Shown: positions 42,077 to 51,962 of the stretch, one piece after another
Position numbering within the stretch: the stretch's first letter is position 1
Layout of the letters: the number at the start of each line of letters is the position of its first letter
NCBI GenBank assembly: GCA_016704345.1
Contig: JADJAH010000003.1
Coordinates: 533,170 to 597,169, forward strand
Length of the DNA: 64,000 bases
Source: Ignavibacteria bacterium
GTDB taxonomy: Bacteria > Bacteroidota > Ignavibacteria > Tepidaquicellales > Tepidaquicellaceae
Direction: 5' to 3'
The notes under the pieces: generated by a model
Seen by the model: only the letters and a program-made list of their open reading frames with translations
What the model was told of the DNA's origin: nothing
Databases searched by the model: none
Position numbers and translations under genes: made by a program

Positions 42077-44476
42077 ATGTATCTCACTTTTCTACTATTA
42101 TTGCAGTTCATCCCAACAATGTTCAGTCCAGCACATGAGGATTGTCTTGTTCCGGCTATGTATGAGATTGATTTGCAATTGTCGGATAACAGAGGAGGAC
42201 TATTAAAGCCCCACAGGACTGACTCTGCAGAAGGAAGATTGCTGCCTTTAGATGCTTCATTAAGAGTCATCATTGTTTTTGTTCAGTTTCCTGATGAGAG
42301 CATTCAATCCAATTCATCCGAATGGCCCGTTGACGGTCCGCCGAAATATTTTAACAGCCTTCTTGCTCCTGTAAGAAAGAATACTCTTCCTTACTGGAAC
42401 AGGTATGATGAAAGCACGGAAATGTTGTCTGACATATATCAGGAGATCAGCAGGGGAATGTTTCATATGACCGGGATAACAAGACACATCATCTTCAACA
42501 ATAACCGGAGCTGGTATAACGGAGATGTTGCTGTTATGAATAACGAGATATACTCAAAGCTAAGGGCCGATACAACCATACATTGGGAAGAATTTGACAA
42601 GTGGAAATATTTGTCTAACGGAAATTACAGATATGACGGTGATGGTATTATAGATATGATAATGATGGTTAGAAGAACAAATGAGGGCGCGGCAGGGATC
42701 GCTGGTTTGGACGGGAATGACTTTACAATAGATACCGGAAATACTTTTATTATAAAAAGCGGTTATGACCAATTCGGTTCGGGATTGATACAGCAAGGAA
42801 ATCAGGGAGTTCCGAATTCTTTCAGCAAATTCATGAGCATATTAATTCATGAATATGGGCATTTCTTATTTGGACCTTTTCATACACCAATAGGAATTAT
42901 GACTGCTCGTGGAGGAAATGCTATCAGTGATCTTTTCTTCAGTCCGTTTGAAAAATACTTTCTCGGCTACTTGAAGCCGGAGGTTGTGAACTTCTACAGA
43001 AAGACCGATTATGTGATTACAGATATAGCAGGAAGAATGGGCGGATCATCATTGCTTAAAGTACCGGTCAATTCATCAGAATTTTTCCTTATTGAGAACA
43101 GAAGAAAGCACTCTCTCTATGATGTAAAGATGCTTGGCGATACAGCACGGCTTGATATAAATATGAACACGGGAGAATATGGGAAAGGCATTTATATATA
43201 CCATCACCAGTCTTACAACCTCTCCTTTTCTAGCCAGCAGGATCAGGAGTGTGCTGATGGTCTGTGGAACTGGAAGATATTAGGAACTGAGTTTCCGGAT
43301 TGGAGCAGCACTGAACCCCTGAAGAAAATTTTTAGAAATAATATCCCTACAGTAATTTTAAATGACAACGGAGACTGGAGAAGCATGTTGAACAGGGACG
43401 GCATATCTTCAAACTTTGTAATCAACTCTGAACAGGGACCTGGTGTGTATTTCAATACAGGCAAGAAGCATACGGAGCTTTTTGGAATTGGAACGGACAG
43501 GGAATTTACAAATGCTGATGGATACTGGACATCAAGAGAAGTTTTTGGAGACAGATATGATGCATGGAACATTGGTTACAATGAGATCTTCTCTCCGTAT
43601 TCAAATCCAAACACCATCGATTGGGAAGACCAGCAATCAAAAATTTTCATGCACTATCACACGCTTGAAAACGATAACGCCCACATCAGAATTTACAAAG
43701 CAAGTACACTTCACTCGGAATCCCAGATTCTTGAATTGACACCGCCTTCAAAGCCAATAGGTCTCATTGTTGACTATTTTTCTGAATCACAGAATATTAA
43801 AAGACCAAGATTAACATGGAGACATAATCAGGAACCTGATATGACTGATAATCTTTCTAAAACAAAATACAGGATCTACAGAGCAACATCGGATGATCTG
43901 GAAACTGCTCCTTCGGAACATATTCTCATAGACTCTTTGACGATAAGAAGAGATTCTACACCTGTCTATATTGATCATACGGTATTAGGGTTGGGGAGCA
44001 GAATTGCAAAATATGGAGTTCCCGAAAAATATCCTTTACGGTATTCAGTTCAGGCAGTAGATAAGTACGGGGATCGTTCCGTAAAATCAGATTTTGCGGC
44101 TGCGGTCGGATTAAAACCCGGCAAAGGAAACTTGTTTTCATCATTTGAAAATAACAATGGGGTGAAGGGTGATACAATTGATGAAGATCTCTCCATTCCG
44201 GAAAAATTTGTATTGCACAATAATTATCCAAATCCCTTTAATATGTCAACCATTATCAGTTACGATATTCCGGTACCGGGAATTGTAAATATCAAGATCA
44301 TCGATATAACAGGCAAGGAGGTTGTAACTCTTGTGAATGAATTTAAATCTGCCGGACGGTATTCTTTTAATCTGTCCGGGATGAATCTTGGCTATGATCT
44401 TCCATCCGGCGTTTACTTCTACAGCATGTCAAGTAATTCTTTCAGAGAAGTTAAGAGAATGGCTCTTCTTAAATAG
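42077..44476 (+). CDS. Secreted M6-like zinc metalloprotease with T9SS signal
   Basis: 799 aa. Short hydrophobic signal (MYLTFLLLLQFIPTMFSPA). LRVIIVFVQFPDE then DGDGIIDMIMMVRR and ILIHEYGHFLFGPFH (HExxH) match the immune-inhibitor-A/M6 family. About 570-690 hold an Ig/fibronectin-like region (PSKPIGLIVDYFS... SVQAVDKYGDRS). C terminus NNYPNPFNMSTIISYDI, then GVYFYSMSSNSFREVKRMALLK is the type A sorting domain. It should digest proteins outside the cell. Expressed divergently from osmC. Confidence 0.88.
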   Translation: MYLTFLLLLQFIPTMFSPAHEDCLVPAMYEIDLQLSDNRGGLLKPHRTDSAEGRLLPLDASLRVIIVFVQFPDESIQSNSSEWPVDGPPKYFNSLLAPVRKNTLPYWNRYDESTEMLSDIYQEISRGMFHMTGITRHIIFNNNRSWYNGDVAVMNNEIYSKLRADTTIHWEEFDKWKYLSNGNYRYDGDGIIDMIMMVRRTNEGAAGIAGLDGNDFTIDTGNTFIIKSGYDQFGSGLIQQGNQGVPNSFSKFMSILIHEYGHFLFGPFHTPIGIMTARGGNAISDLFFSPFEKYFLGYLKPEVVNFYRKTDYVITDIAGRMGGSSLLKVPVNSSEFFLIENRRKHSLYDVKMLGDTARLDINMNTGEYGKGIYIYHHQSYNLSFSSQQDQECADGLWNWKILGTEFPDWSSTEPLKKIFRNNIPTVILNDNGDWRSMLNRDGISSNFVINSEQGPGVYFNTGKKHTELFGIGTDREFTNADGYWTSREVFGDRYDAWNIGYNEIFSPYSNPNTIDWEDQQSKIFMHYHTLENDNAHIRIYKASTLHSESQILELTPPSKPIGLIVDYFSESQNIKRPRLTWRHNQEPDMTDNLSKTKYRIYRATSDDLETAPSEHILIDSLTIRRDSTPVYIDHTVLGLGSRIAKYGVPEKYPLRYSVQAVDKYGDRSVKSDFAAAVGLKPGKGNLFSSFENNNGVKGDTIDEDLSIPEKFVLHNNYPNPFNMSTIISYDIPVPGIVNIKIIDITGKEVVTLVNEFKSAGRYSFNLSGMNLGYDLPSGVYFYSMSSNSFREVKRMALLK

Positions 44477-44603
44477 CCTACACGGAAATCTGGATATTCT
44501 ACAAATTGCCGTAGTCAAAGCTGAAAACATTTCTTCAAGCTACCCTTCAATTATACATTCACCTTTAGCTGTTGAATCCGTAGTTTTGTCAAAAATATTA
44601 TCT

Positions 44604-45371
44604 ATGCCAATTCCCGAAGACAAGTTAGCAATGAAGGCAAGCAAAGTTGAGGCTTCACAGGAAGAGAAATATTTTCTCGAAGGGCCCAGATCAAGATGGG
44701 AAGAATTCAAATTCACTGTTCAGGTGATGAAAGAATTTATCAAGGGATTCAGGTCATTTCATTATGCAGGACCTTGTGTGACAGTTTTTGGATCTGCGAG
44801 ATTTCCGGAAGACAATGAGTACTATAAGATGGCAAGAGAAGTCGGCAAGGGCCTTAGTGAGATCGGATTTACTGTCATGACGGGTGGCGGTCCGGGAATC
44901 ATGGAAGCCGCTAATCGCGGAGCAAGAGATGCAGGCGGAAGGTCTATTGGTGCAAACATCATTTTACCGTTTGAACAGGACCCGAATCCTTATCTCGACA
45001 AGTATGTCGACTTCAATTATTTCTTTGTCAGAAAAGTTTTGCTCATGAAATATTCCTATGCATTCGTAGTCTTGCCCGGCGGAGCCGGAACAATGGATGA
45101 ACTCTTTGAAACGATAACTCTTATCCAGACTAAGAAGATCTCTGATTTTCCTGTCGTCATAATGGGAAAAGAGTATTGGAAAAATCTAATAGAGCTGCTT
45201 GAAGAATTTCTCAAGAACGGCACGATCAGCGAAGAAGATTTGAAACTATTTCTTCTTACTGACTCAGTCCATGAAGCACTTCAGCATATTGAAAAAAATA
45301 CCGTCGCAAAATACAAACTTGTTAAGAAGAAAAGATCACCTCCTAGAATTATAAGAGAACATATTCGCTGA
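44604..45371 (+). CDS. LOG family protein (TIGR00730-type)
   Basis: 255 aa from ATG 44604 (ATG 44631 is also possible; the open frame reaches 44388 inside the preceding gene). VTVFGSARFPED, MTGGGPGIMEAANRGARDAG, NIILPFEQ and VVLPGGAGTMDELFE (PGGxGTxxE) are the complete LOG/'lysine decarboxylase-like' pattern. Members cleave nucleotide 5'-monophosphates (cytokinin-activating in plants; in bacteria often nucleotidase). Basic C-terminal tail. Follows the M6-like gene closely (127 bp). Confidence 0.92.
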   Translation: MPIPEDKLAMKASKVEASQEEKYFLEGPRSRWEEFKFTVQVMKEFIKGFRSFHYAGPCVTVFGSARFPEDNEYYKMAREVGKGLSEIGFTVMTGGGPGIMEAANRGARDAGGRSIGANIILPFEQDPNPYLDKYVDFNYFFVRKVLLMKYSYAFVVLPGGAGTMDELFETITLIQTKKISDFPVVIMGKEYWKNLIELLEEFLKNGTISEEDLKLFLLTDSVHEALQHIEKNTVAKYKLVKKKRSPPRIIREHIR

Positions 45372-45400
45372 ACAGAGAACATCGAAATATTCCCGCTTTA

Positions 45401-45434
45401 AAATTTTTAATTTTTAATTATCAATTTTTAATTG
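45401..45434. repeat. Short AT heptamer array
   Basis: Repeats of TTTTTAA between convergent genes (LOG protein and comM). Same class as the other 3'-flanking arrays. Confidence 0.55.
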
Positions 45435-45439
45435 CTCTC

Positions 45440-46966
45440 TCAGATCCAGTTCGTCCTGTCAAGGCTCCTGTACTGAATCGCTTCGCTTATATGGGCAGTT
45501 GAAATATTTTGGCTTGATTCAAGATCTGCAATTGTTCTGCTCACTTTTAAAATTCGGTCATAAGCTCTTGCGGAAAGTCCAAGCCGTGTGATGGCTGTCT
45601 TCATCAACTCTTCGCAGTCACTCCCGATAGAGCAGAATTCTCTTATCTCCTTTCCTGACATGTTGGAATTTGCAAACAATCCCTTCCTTCCCTTGAATCT
45701 GCTCAACTGAATTTCTCTTGCCATTATGACACGATGCCTAATGGATTCCGATTTCTCCTGCTCGGCTTTGCTTGAGAGTTCCTGATATTTAACAGGGTTT
45801 ACATGTATGTGGAGATCGATCCTGTCGAGAATGGGTCCTGATATCTTGGAAAGATACTTCTGAATATCATAATCCGAATACATCGAAGCTTCCTTCTGCG
45901 AGCCGGCGGGAGTTGGATTCATAGCGGCGACAAGCATGAAATTGCATGGGTACTGAACAGTTATCTTTGACCGTGAAATGGTAACCACTCTGTCTTCAAG
46001 TGGCTGCCGCATTACTTCAAGAACATTCTTCTTGAACTCTGTAAGCTCATCAAGAAATAGAACACCATTATGAGCAAAGGATATTTCTCCGGGTTTGGCA
46101 TTCGGTCCACCGCCAACAAGGGAAACGTCACTTGCCGTGTGATGCGGTGAACGGAATGGACGTGTTGAAATTATTGAGTTCTCTGTAGGAATCAATCCGG
46201 CGATCGAATGAATTTTAGTAGTCTCAAGAGCCTCGTCAAGTGTGAGCGGGGGAAGTATGGTAGGCAGTCTTTTCGCAAGCATCGTTTTACCTGAACCCGG
46301 GAGCCCTATCATAATGATATTATGAGAACCGGCAGCTGCTATTTCCATTGCACGTTTGACTTCCGCCTGTCCCTTAACGTCGGAGAAGTCGAACGGATAG
46401 TTCCGCTCTTTCTCAAACATTGCTTTCACATCAACTTTGAACGGTGCAAATTCTTTTGCGCTCTGCAGAAAGTCAACAACATCCATGAGGTTCTCAAACG
46501 GATAAACATCAATATCTCCAACAATTGCCGCTTCGCTGGCATTTTCAACAGGCAGAATTATTCCTTTGAAACCATTCCTTCTTGCTTCAATGGTTATCGG
46601 GAGAATTCCCGGAACCGGTCTAAGCCTTCCGTCAAGAGAAAGCTCGCCAATGAAAAGAAAGTCTTTTATCTTGTCGGAAAAGAGTTGCGAGGTTTCTGAC
46701 AGTATTCCTACTGCTATCGGCAGATCAAAACCCGAGCCTTCTTTCTTTACATCGGCAGGTGCAAGATTTACGGTGTATCTTCTTACAGGAAAGTGAAACA
46801 TGGAATTCTTAATGGCGGAAGATGTCCGCTCACGTGATTCTTTAACAGCGTTGTCGGGCAAACCGACGATAGAAAAGAAGAACAATCCATTCTCAACATG
46901 AACTTCAGTGCGAACAATGAAAGCGTCCACTCCATAAGTGGAGGCCGTGAAGATCTCGGCAATCAT
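45440..46966 (-). CDS. comM: ComM/YifB-type Mg-chelatase-like AAA ATPase
   Basis: 508 aa. N-terminal LonC-like domain (VENGLFFFSIVGLPDNAVKE), AAA+ core with Walker A GLPGSGKTMLAK (about 220) and Walker B VLFLDELTEF, SFAHNGVLFLDE, then a C-terminal domain (LSARAYDRILKVSRTIADLE). In naturally competent bacteria ComM is a helicase for branch migration of integrating DNA. It starts 12 bp after der in the same direction, so the two are cotranscribed, with der first. Confidence 0.93.
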   Translation of the reverse strand: MIAEIFTASTYGVDAFIVRTEVHVENGLFFFSIVGLPDNAVKESRERTSSAIKNSMFHFPVRRYTVNLAPADVKKEGSGFDLPIAVGILSETSQLFSDKIKDFLFIGELSLDGRLRPVPGILPITIEARRNGFKGIILPVENASEAAIVGDIDVYPFENLMDVVDFLQSAKEFAPFKVDVKAMFEKERNYPFDFSDVKGQAEVKRAMEIAAAGSHNIIMIGLPGSGKTMLAKRLPTILPPLTLDEALETTKIHSIAGLIPTENSIISTRPFRSPHHTASDVSLVGGGPNAKPGEISFAHNGVLFLDELTEFKKNVLEVMRQPLEDRVVTISRSKITVQYPCNFMLVAAMNPTPAGSQKEASMYSDYDIQKYLSKISGPILDRIDLHIHVNPVKYQELSSKAEQEKSESIRHRVIMAREIQLSRFKGRKGLFANSNMSGKEIREFCSIGSDCEELMKTAITRLGLSARAYDRILKVSRTIADLESSQNISTAHISEAIQYRSLDRTNWI

Positions 46967-46978
46967 ACGTATCGGGGT

Positions 46979-48340
46979 TTAGTTTTTCTTTTTAAAGACA
47001 AGTTCGATCGGGACACCTATGAAGCCGAAGTTATCCCTGATCTTTTTTTCGAGGAATCGTTTATAGTTGTCCGGTATGCCTTCGGGAAAATTGGTGAAGA
47101 AGGCAAATATCGGAGGAGCGGATTTAAGCTGTGTAATGTAGTTTATCTTTACTTCCCTTCCATGGAAAGAAGGTGGAGGAATTGATTTTATGTCGACTTG
47201 CATTTTTTCATTGAGTTCGCTTGTCTTGATCTTGCGGTTGCGCTCATCGTAGATCTGTTTTGCGGCTTCAATGACTTTGTGTATTCTCTGCTTCGTAAGT
47301 GCAGAAATGAATATGTATGACAGGAACGGATAGCTCTTAAGATGATCATTTAACTTCTTCTCAATCAGAGCGGCAGTGTTTGAATCTTTCTCAACGAGGT
47401 CCCACTTGTTGATAACGATCAATAATCCTTTTCTTAGTCTCATCACTTCTTCTATTATTTTCGTGTCTTGTTTATCAAACTTAAATACGGCTGACTTCAG
47501 GTCTGATGACGACTCTGCCTGTTCCAGCAATTCCAGGGCATCAATGACTAATATAGCAACGTTGCATCTTTCAATAGCTTTGTAAGTTCTGATCGTAGAG
47601 TAGAATTCAATGGCTTCCCTGACTTTAGCCTTCTTCCTCAAACCGGCAGTGTCAATGAGAATTATATCAGTACCATGATACTTGAGAGTAGAATCAATTG
47701 TATCGCGGGTTGTGCCCGGAATCTCGGTAACGATATTCCGCTCTTCATTTAACAGGGCATTAGCTATGGATGACTTTCCGGCATTTGGCTTTCCGATGAT
47801 AGCAAACTTTATGATATGATCCTGTTTTTCTGAATCATCATGAGGAATGTCTTTTGTGATCTCATCGAGCAGGTCGCCTGAGTTGTAACCGTTGATGGCT
47901 GACAAGGCAAACGGATCACCGAGCCCGAGAGAATAGAATTCAAGCAAGGCAGGTTCTTTATCAACTGTGTCAATCTTATTGGCAATGAGGATGATCTTCT
48001 TGCCACTGGCAGATTTGCGAAGCATTTCGGCGATCACACTGTCAGACGGATGAATGCCGGTCTTACCGTCAACTACAAAGAGGATGATATTTGCTTCTTC
48101 GATAGCAAGTTGTACCTGCTGCCTGATGGCCTTTTCAAATCGTTCGTCAGAATCAGGCACAAAGCCGCCGGTATCAATGAGGAAGAACTTCTTGCCGCTC
48201 CATTCCACTTCTCCGTAATTCCTGTCCCTGGTCACTCCGCTGGTAGGGTGTACGATTGCCGTCTGTCCTCCAACCAATCTGTTGAACAATGTTGATTTCC
48301 CTACATTCGGCCTTCCCACTATAGCTGTCACATATTCCAC
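46979..48340 (-). CDS. der: Ribosome-associated GTPase Der (EngA)
   Basis: 453 aa with two GTPase domains: G1 GRPNVGKSTLFN (about 8-19) and GKPNAGKSSIANAL (about 190-203), G3 DTGG and DTAGL, G4 NKID and NKWD, and a C-terminal KH-like domain ending PIELVFKKKN. Needed for 50S subunit assembly. First gene of a unit with comM. Family spacing and length are normal. Confidence 0.96.
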   Translation of the reverse strand: MEYVTAIVGRPNVGKSTLFNRLVGGQTAIVHPTSGVTRDRNYGEVEWSGKKFFLIDTGGFVPDSDERFEKAIRQQVQLAIEEANIILFVVDGKTGIHPSDSVIAEMLRKSASGKKIILIANKIDTVDKEPALLEFYSLGLGDPFALSAINGYNSGDLLDEITKDIPHDDSEKQDHIIKFAIIGKPNAGKSSIANALLNEERNIVTEIPGTTRDTIDSTLKYHGTDIILIDTAGLRKKAKVREAIEFYSTIRTYKAIERCNVAILVIDALELLEQAESSSDLKSAVFKFDKQDTKIIEEVMRLRKGLLIVINKWDLVEKDSNTAALIEKKLNDHLKSYPFLSYIFISALTKQRIHKVIEAAKQIYDERNRKIKTSELNEKMQVDIKSIPPPSFHGREVKINYITQLKSAPPIFAFFTNFPEGIPDNYKRFLEKKIRDNFGFIGVPIELVFKKKN

Positions 48341-48509
48341 GGGGCAATTTACACCGAATCAATGAAGTGTGCAATGGAGATTGTAGGAAAAGCCTGTTTA
48401 ATTTATTGAGTCCAAATGAGTTCATGAATTGATTTTCCCAAAGGCCGTAAGAATTCGATTTCTTGGCATTATCCAATTTCGTAATTTAACCCCAAAGAAA
48501 AAGTCTTTC

Positions 48510-49280
48510 ATGATCATAGATGAGCTGAACAAGAAGCAGCAAGACATATCGAATTCCGATGTTGACTGGGCAAAACATTACGATCTGTTTGAGATTGAAA
48601 TGAGAAACATGTACAGGACAGTCGCCAAGCCGCAGAACGACAGCCACTTTCAAACGATGCTCAATAATGCAAAGGATCATCTTAATAAGGATAAGAATTT
48701 TTGTGAAATTGGATTCGGCTGTGGAATTACTTTGCGATATGCTGCAAAATATTTTGGCAAGGTTTACGGATTGGATATCTCTCCAAGAAATGTTGATTAT
48801 ACTGCCGATGAACTTCGTGATGAGGGTGTTAAAAATGTCGAGTTGTATTGCTCTGATATTATGAAGACCGATGAAAGATTCTTAAAGAAGTTTGATGTCC
48901 TTAGCTTCATTCACGGACTGGAACATTTTGCGGAAAAGGATTACAAAACAATGCTTGGCAATATAAAATCATATTTGAAACCCGGAGGAATATTTACGGG
49001 TGCACTGCCATACAAGAATGAATTCAATTACAGGATGTGTCATAAATGCGGGAATGTTTTTGAAATGGACGGTCATGTTTCAAGTCACGATGAGAGCTCA
49101 TTGAGAAAAGTCCTTGAAACAAATGGATTCGAAGTACTTTATCTTAACAACTTCAATGTTAATTATGCCCTTAGTGAAGGCAGCATGCTTCAGAAGATTC
49201 ACAGGATATTGATGTATAAGTTGTTTGGCAGAAGATTTTTTACACAGCTTGAATATATTGCAAGACCGATATCTGAATAG
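48510..49280 (+). CDS. Class I SAM-dependent methyltransferase
   Basis: 256 aa from ATG 48510. NFCEIGFGCGITLRYAAKYFG is motif I (GxGxG-like), VYGLDISPRNVDY the acidic motif II loop, then FDVLSFIHGLEHFAEKDY and LKPGGIFTGALPY. Members of this pattern often methylate small molecules or sugars. A CHKCGNVFEMDGH stretch with two cysteines and a histidine is unusual. Substrate unknown. Divergent from der (170 bp). Confidence 0.8.
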   Translation: MIIDELNKKQQDISNSDVDWAKHYDLFEIEMRNMYRTVAKPQNDSHFQTMLNNAKDHLNKDKNFCEIGFGCGITLRYAAKYFGKVYGLDISPRNVDYTADELRDEGVKNVELYCSDIMKTDERFLKKFDVLSFIHGLEHFAEKDYKTMLGNIKSYLKPGGIFTGALPYKNEFNYRMCHKCGNVFEMDGHVSSHDESSLRKVLETNGFEVLYLNNFNVNYALSEGSMLQKIHRILMYKLFGRRFFTQLEYIARPISE

Positions 49281-49376
49281 TAATTGATAAGATGCTGATT
49301 TGTCAACCGGTGTATGATGTTTCTGATGCAAGTGCCTATCGAACTCAATGAAGTTGCGAGATAAATTTTAATGCAT

Positions 49377-49404
49377 TTGATAACGATGCAATTGCCTATT
49401 TTTG
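49377..49404 (+). promoter_or_regulatory. Bacteroidota-type promoter
   Basis: TTG at 49377-49379, 17-bp spacer, TATTTTTG (TAnnTTTG) at 49397-49404. Lies 40 bp before the ATG at 49445 and fits transcription of the three-gene secreted operon. Confidence 0.5.
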
Positions 49405-49444
49405 AAACATTCAAAGTACTATCTGGAAATTCACAAAACTGACA

Positions 49445-51931
49445 ATGTTTAAAAATTTTCCATCATTAAAGAATGCATACCGCAGGAATATGAAAATCGA
49501 AAGTTCAAAATTTAACGCTATGCATTTTTTGGAAAAACATTCTTGGAAGTCTCTATCAATTCTGATCATATCTTTTGTGATTCTTTTTTCTTACGGCAAG
49601 ACATTTGCGCAAAACCCTGCTTATACTTTGGATGTAAATGACCGAAGTTTGATATTCAACACACTTGAATTTGATATCGATCTTACATGGACAAACTCAG
49701 ACTCAGTTCCTAAGTTTGAATATGCGGGCGGGCAATATTTTTTTGACTTCAACCCGCTCATTGCTAACGGGGGTAACCTCACATACTTCTATGTAACGAA
49801 TCCCGATACGTTGTCAGATCTGCCCGTCAATTTAAGACCCCGAAATCCTGTAGCAACAGGCTCTCAGCTTCGACTCGCGGCAAACAATTTTCCCGGTGCA
49901 GGCAGTGGATTTCAAATGCCGGCCGGGACATCAGTAAGAGTTGTAAGGATGAAGCTGACAACTTCAGCCGAGCTATTTGCTGACGAGCTCTTGAATCTGA
50001 CATGGAGAAACGGCCCCGATAATCCTTTCACCAAGATCACTGCTTATGTTGGTACTATCAATACTGACATTACAAATCATTCATCCCATACAATATCAAT
50101 TCCCAATGACTCGCTTAGGTGGAGAGGATTTGTACCTAACTTTTTCTCAAATGTACGGACGATTGTAGAAGGGCAGCAGGTCAACTTTTTTGACTCTACA
50201 TATGGCACAACTTTACCGGATTCATGGAATTGGTCATTCCCGGGTGGTACTCCTGCCACTTCAAGCTTAGAGCACCCTGCAGGAATTATTTATGATACTC
50301 CGGGCTTGTATGATGTTTCGCTTATAGTATCCGATTCATTGTCATCCGATACATTGACAAAGTCAGGTTACATTACCGTGATTCCAACCTGCAATATATC
50401 GTGGCTTCAGTCGGTGACTGTAACAGATGCCGGCAATGAAAATGACAGTGTAAAATTCGGTATGTCCGTTTCAGGCACAAACGGAATAGATATTTGCCTC
50501 GGAGAGTATATTATTCCTCCTCCTCCTCCTGCCGGACTGTTTGATGCGAGATTTGTTCTTCCAACAAGCGTATCATCCAAATCTGACATTAGAAATGCAG
50601 CGTCTTCAGGGGCAATTTGGTATTTGTCATTTCAACCATCCGAAACCGGCTACCCCGTTACATTCACCTGGGATACTTCTTTCTTTCCAACATCAGGTTC
50701 TTTCAGCCTGAAGGACCAGGCAACACAGACTCTGGTAAATGTAGATATGAGGAATCAGAGCAGTTACATTCTGACCAATCCTAACATCGTTTCACTTATG
50801 ATAGAATATGTTAACGAAACGATGACAATTCAGGTTGATTCAGGATGGAATATTGTTTCCGCTCCTCTGAGAACACCGGACATGAATTACCTCGCGCTTT
50901 TTCCCGGCGCAGCTTCACAGGCATTTACATACGACAATGGTTATGTTAATGCCATTACTCTCAGCAACGGTGCGGGATACTGGATGAAATTTAATGACAC
51001 TGCAACTTATTCTTTTACAGGCTACCCTTACTCACCCGAACATATTTCTGTAAGACAGGAATGGAATCTGATCGGCCCGTTTGATGCTGACGTACCTGTG
51101 TCTTCTTTGCTTTCCAATCCACCGGGAATAATAAATTCCAATTTCTTTGGATATCTGGATGGCTATATAACAACCGATACACTAAGGGCGGGAAAGGGAT
51201 ACTGGGTAAATTGTCTGACAAGTGGTTATCTGTATGAAGTAACATTAGACAATACGATTAAACAAAATATAAGTTCTAACTCGTCAGAATTAATTGAGTT
51301 AAGATTTGAGAATAGTAATGGCAAATTTGCATCACTCTATCTTGGAGATGCTTCACAACTTACGGGCAACTTCATATTGCCTCCGGTGCCGCCTTCGGGA
51401 ATTTATGATGTAAGATTTGATAGTGATAAGTTCGCTGAATTGCTGGGGAAGAATCAGAAGTTGAGAATAAGTTCTTCATCGGGAAATACCCGTATTTCAT
51501 TGCACAATTCACAGGGATTGAAGTTCCTTATAAAGGATGCAATTAACGGCAGCATTCTCAATACTGAATTGGCTGAAGGAACCGGGATTGATGTTCCGGC
51601 AAATCTCGAAAATCTTATACTTGAACCAACAAGCAGTATTCCTTTGACATATGAACTGTTTCAGAATTATCCTAACCCGTTCAATCCGGTGACAACCATA
51701 AAGTTTCAAACTGCAGGTGACGGGCAGGTGGGGCTTGTTGTGTTCGATGTTCTTGGCAGAGAGGTGAGAACGCTTGTCAACGGCTTCCTACCGGCCGGAG
51801 TTTATGAAGCAAAGTTTGACGCGTCAGATTTTTCTTCGGGTGTTTACTTCTACAAGCTTGTGGTGAGCCCGTCGAACCCAATTCAAGCCGGAAAGTTTGA
51901 GCAGTTGAAAAAGATGATGATAATAAAATGA
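49445..51931 (+). CDS. Secreted PKD-domain protein with T9SS signal
   Basis: 828 aa from ATG 49445; signal peptide is about 34-55 (SLSILIISFVILFSYGKTFAQ), so a start at 49520 (MHFLEK...) is also likely. A PKD domain lies at about 240-310 (WNWSFPGGTPATSSLEHPAG... YDVSLIVSDSLSSD). C terminus FQNYPNPFNPVTTIKF, then GVYFYKLVVSP and a basic LKKMMIIK. It has no enzyme motifs and is probably an adhesin or surface-structure protein. It heads a unit with the next two genes (31- and 19-bp gaps). Confidence 0.88.
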   Translation: MFKNFPSLKNAYRRNMKIESSKFNAMHFLEKHSWKSLSILIISFVILFSYGKTFAQNPAYTLDVNDRSLIFNTLEFDIDLTWTNSDSVPKFEYAGGQYFFDFNPLIANGGNLTYFYVTNPDTLSDLPVNLRPRNPVATGSQLRLAANNFPGAGSGFQMPAGTSVRVVRMKLTTSAELFADELLNLTWRNGPDNPFTKITAYVGTINTDITNHSSHTISIPNDSLRWRGFVPNFFSNVRTIVEGQQVNFFDSTYGTTLPDSWNWSFPGGTPATSSLEHPAGIIYDTPGLYDVSLIVSDSLSSDTLTKSGYITVIPTCNISWLQSVTVTDAGNENDSVKFGMSVSGTNGIDICLGEYIIPPPPPAGLFDARFVLPTSVSSKSDIRNAASSGAIWYLSFQPSETGYPVTFTWDTSFFPTSGSFSLKDQATQTLVNVDMRNQSSYILTNPNIVSLMIEYVNETMTIQVDSGWNIVSAPLRTPDMNYLALFPGAASQAFTYDNGYVNAITLSNGAGYWMKFNDTATYSFTGYPYSPEHISVRQEWNLIGPFDADVPVSSLLSNPPGIINSNFFGYLDGYITTDTLRAGKGYWVNCLTSGYLYEVTLDNTIKQNISSNSSELIELRFENSNGKFASLYLGDASQLTGNFILPPVPPSGIYDVRFDSDKFAELLGKNQKLRISSSSGNTRISLHNSQGLKFLIKDAINGSILNTELAEGTGIDVPANLENLILEPTSSIPLTYELFQNYPNPFNPVTTIKFQTAGDGQVGLVVFDVLGREVRTLVNGFLPAGVYEAKFDASDFSSGVYFYKLVVSPSNPIQAGKFEQLKKMMIIK

Positions 51932-51962
51932 CGTGGCTGAATCCACGCATAGCCAAACTAAA

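Noticed and set aside
42077..44476. Novel enzyme system suspected from an isolated large protein
   Set aside because: The HEYGH site and T9SS tail place it in the known M6-like secreted protease group.
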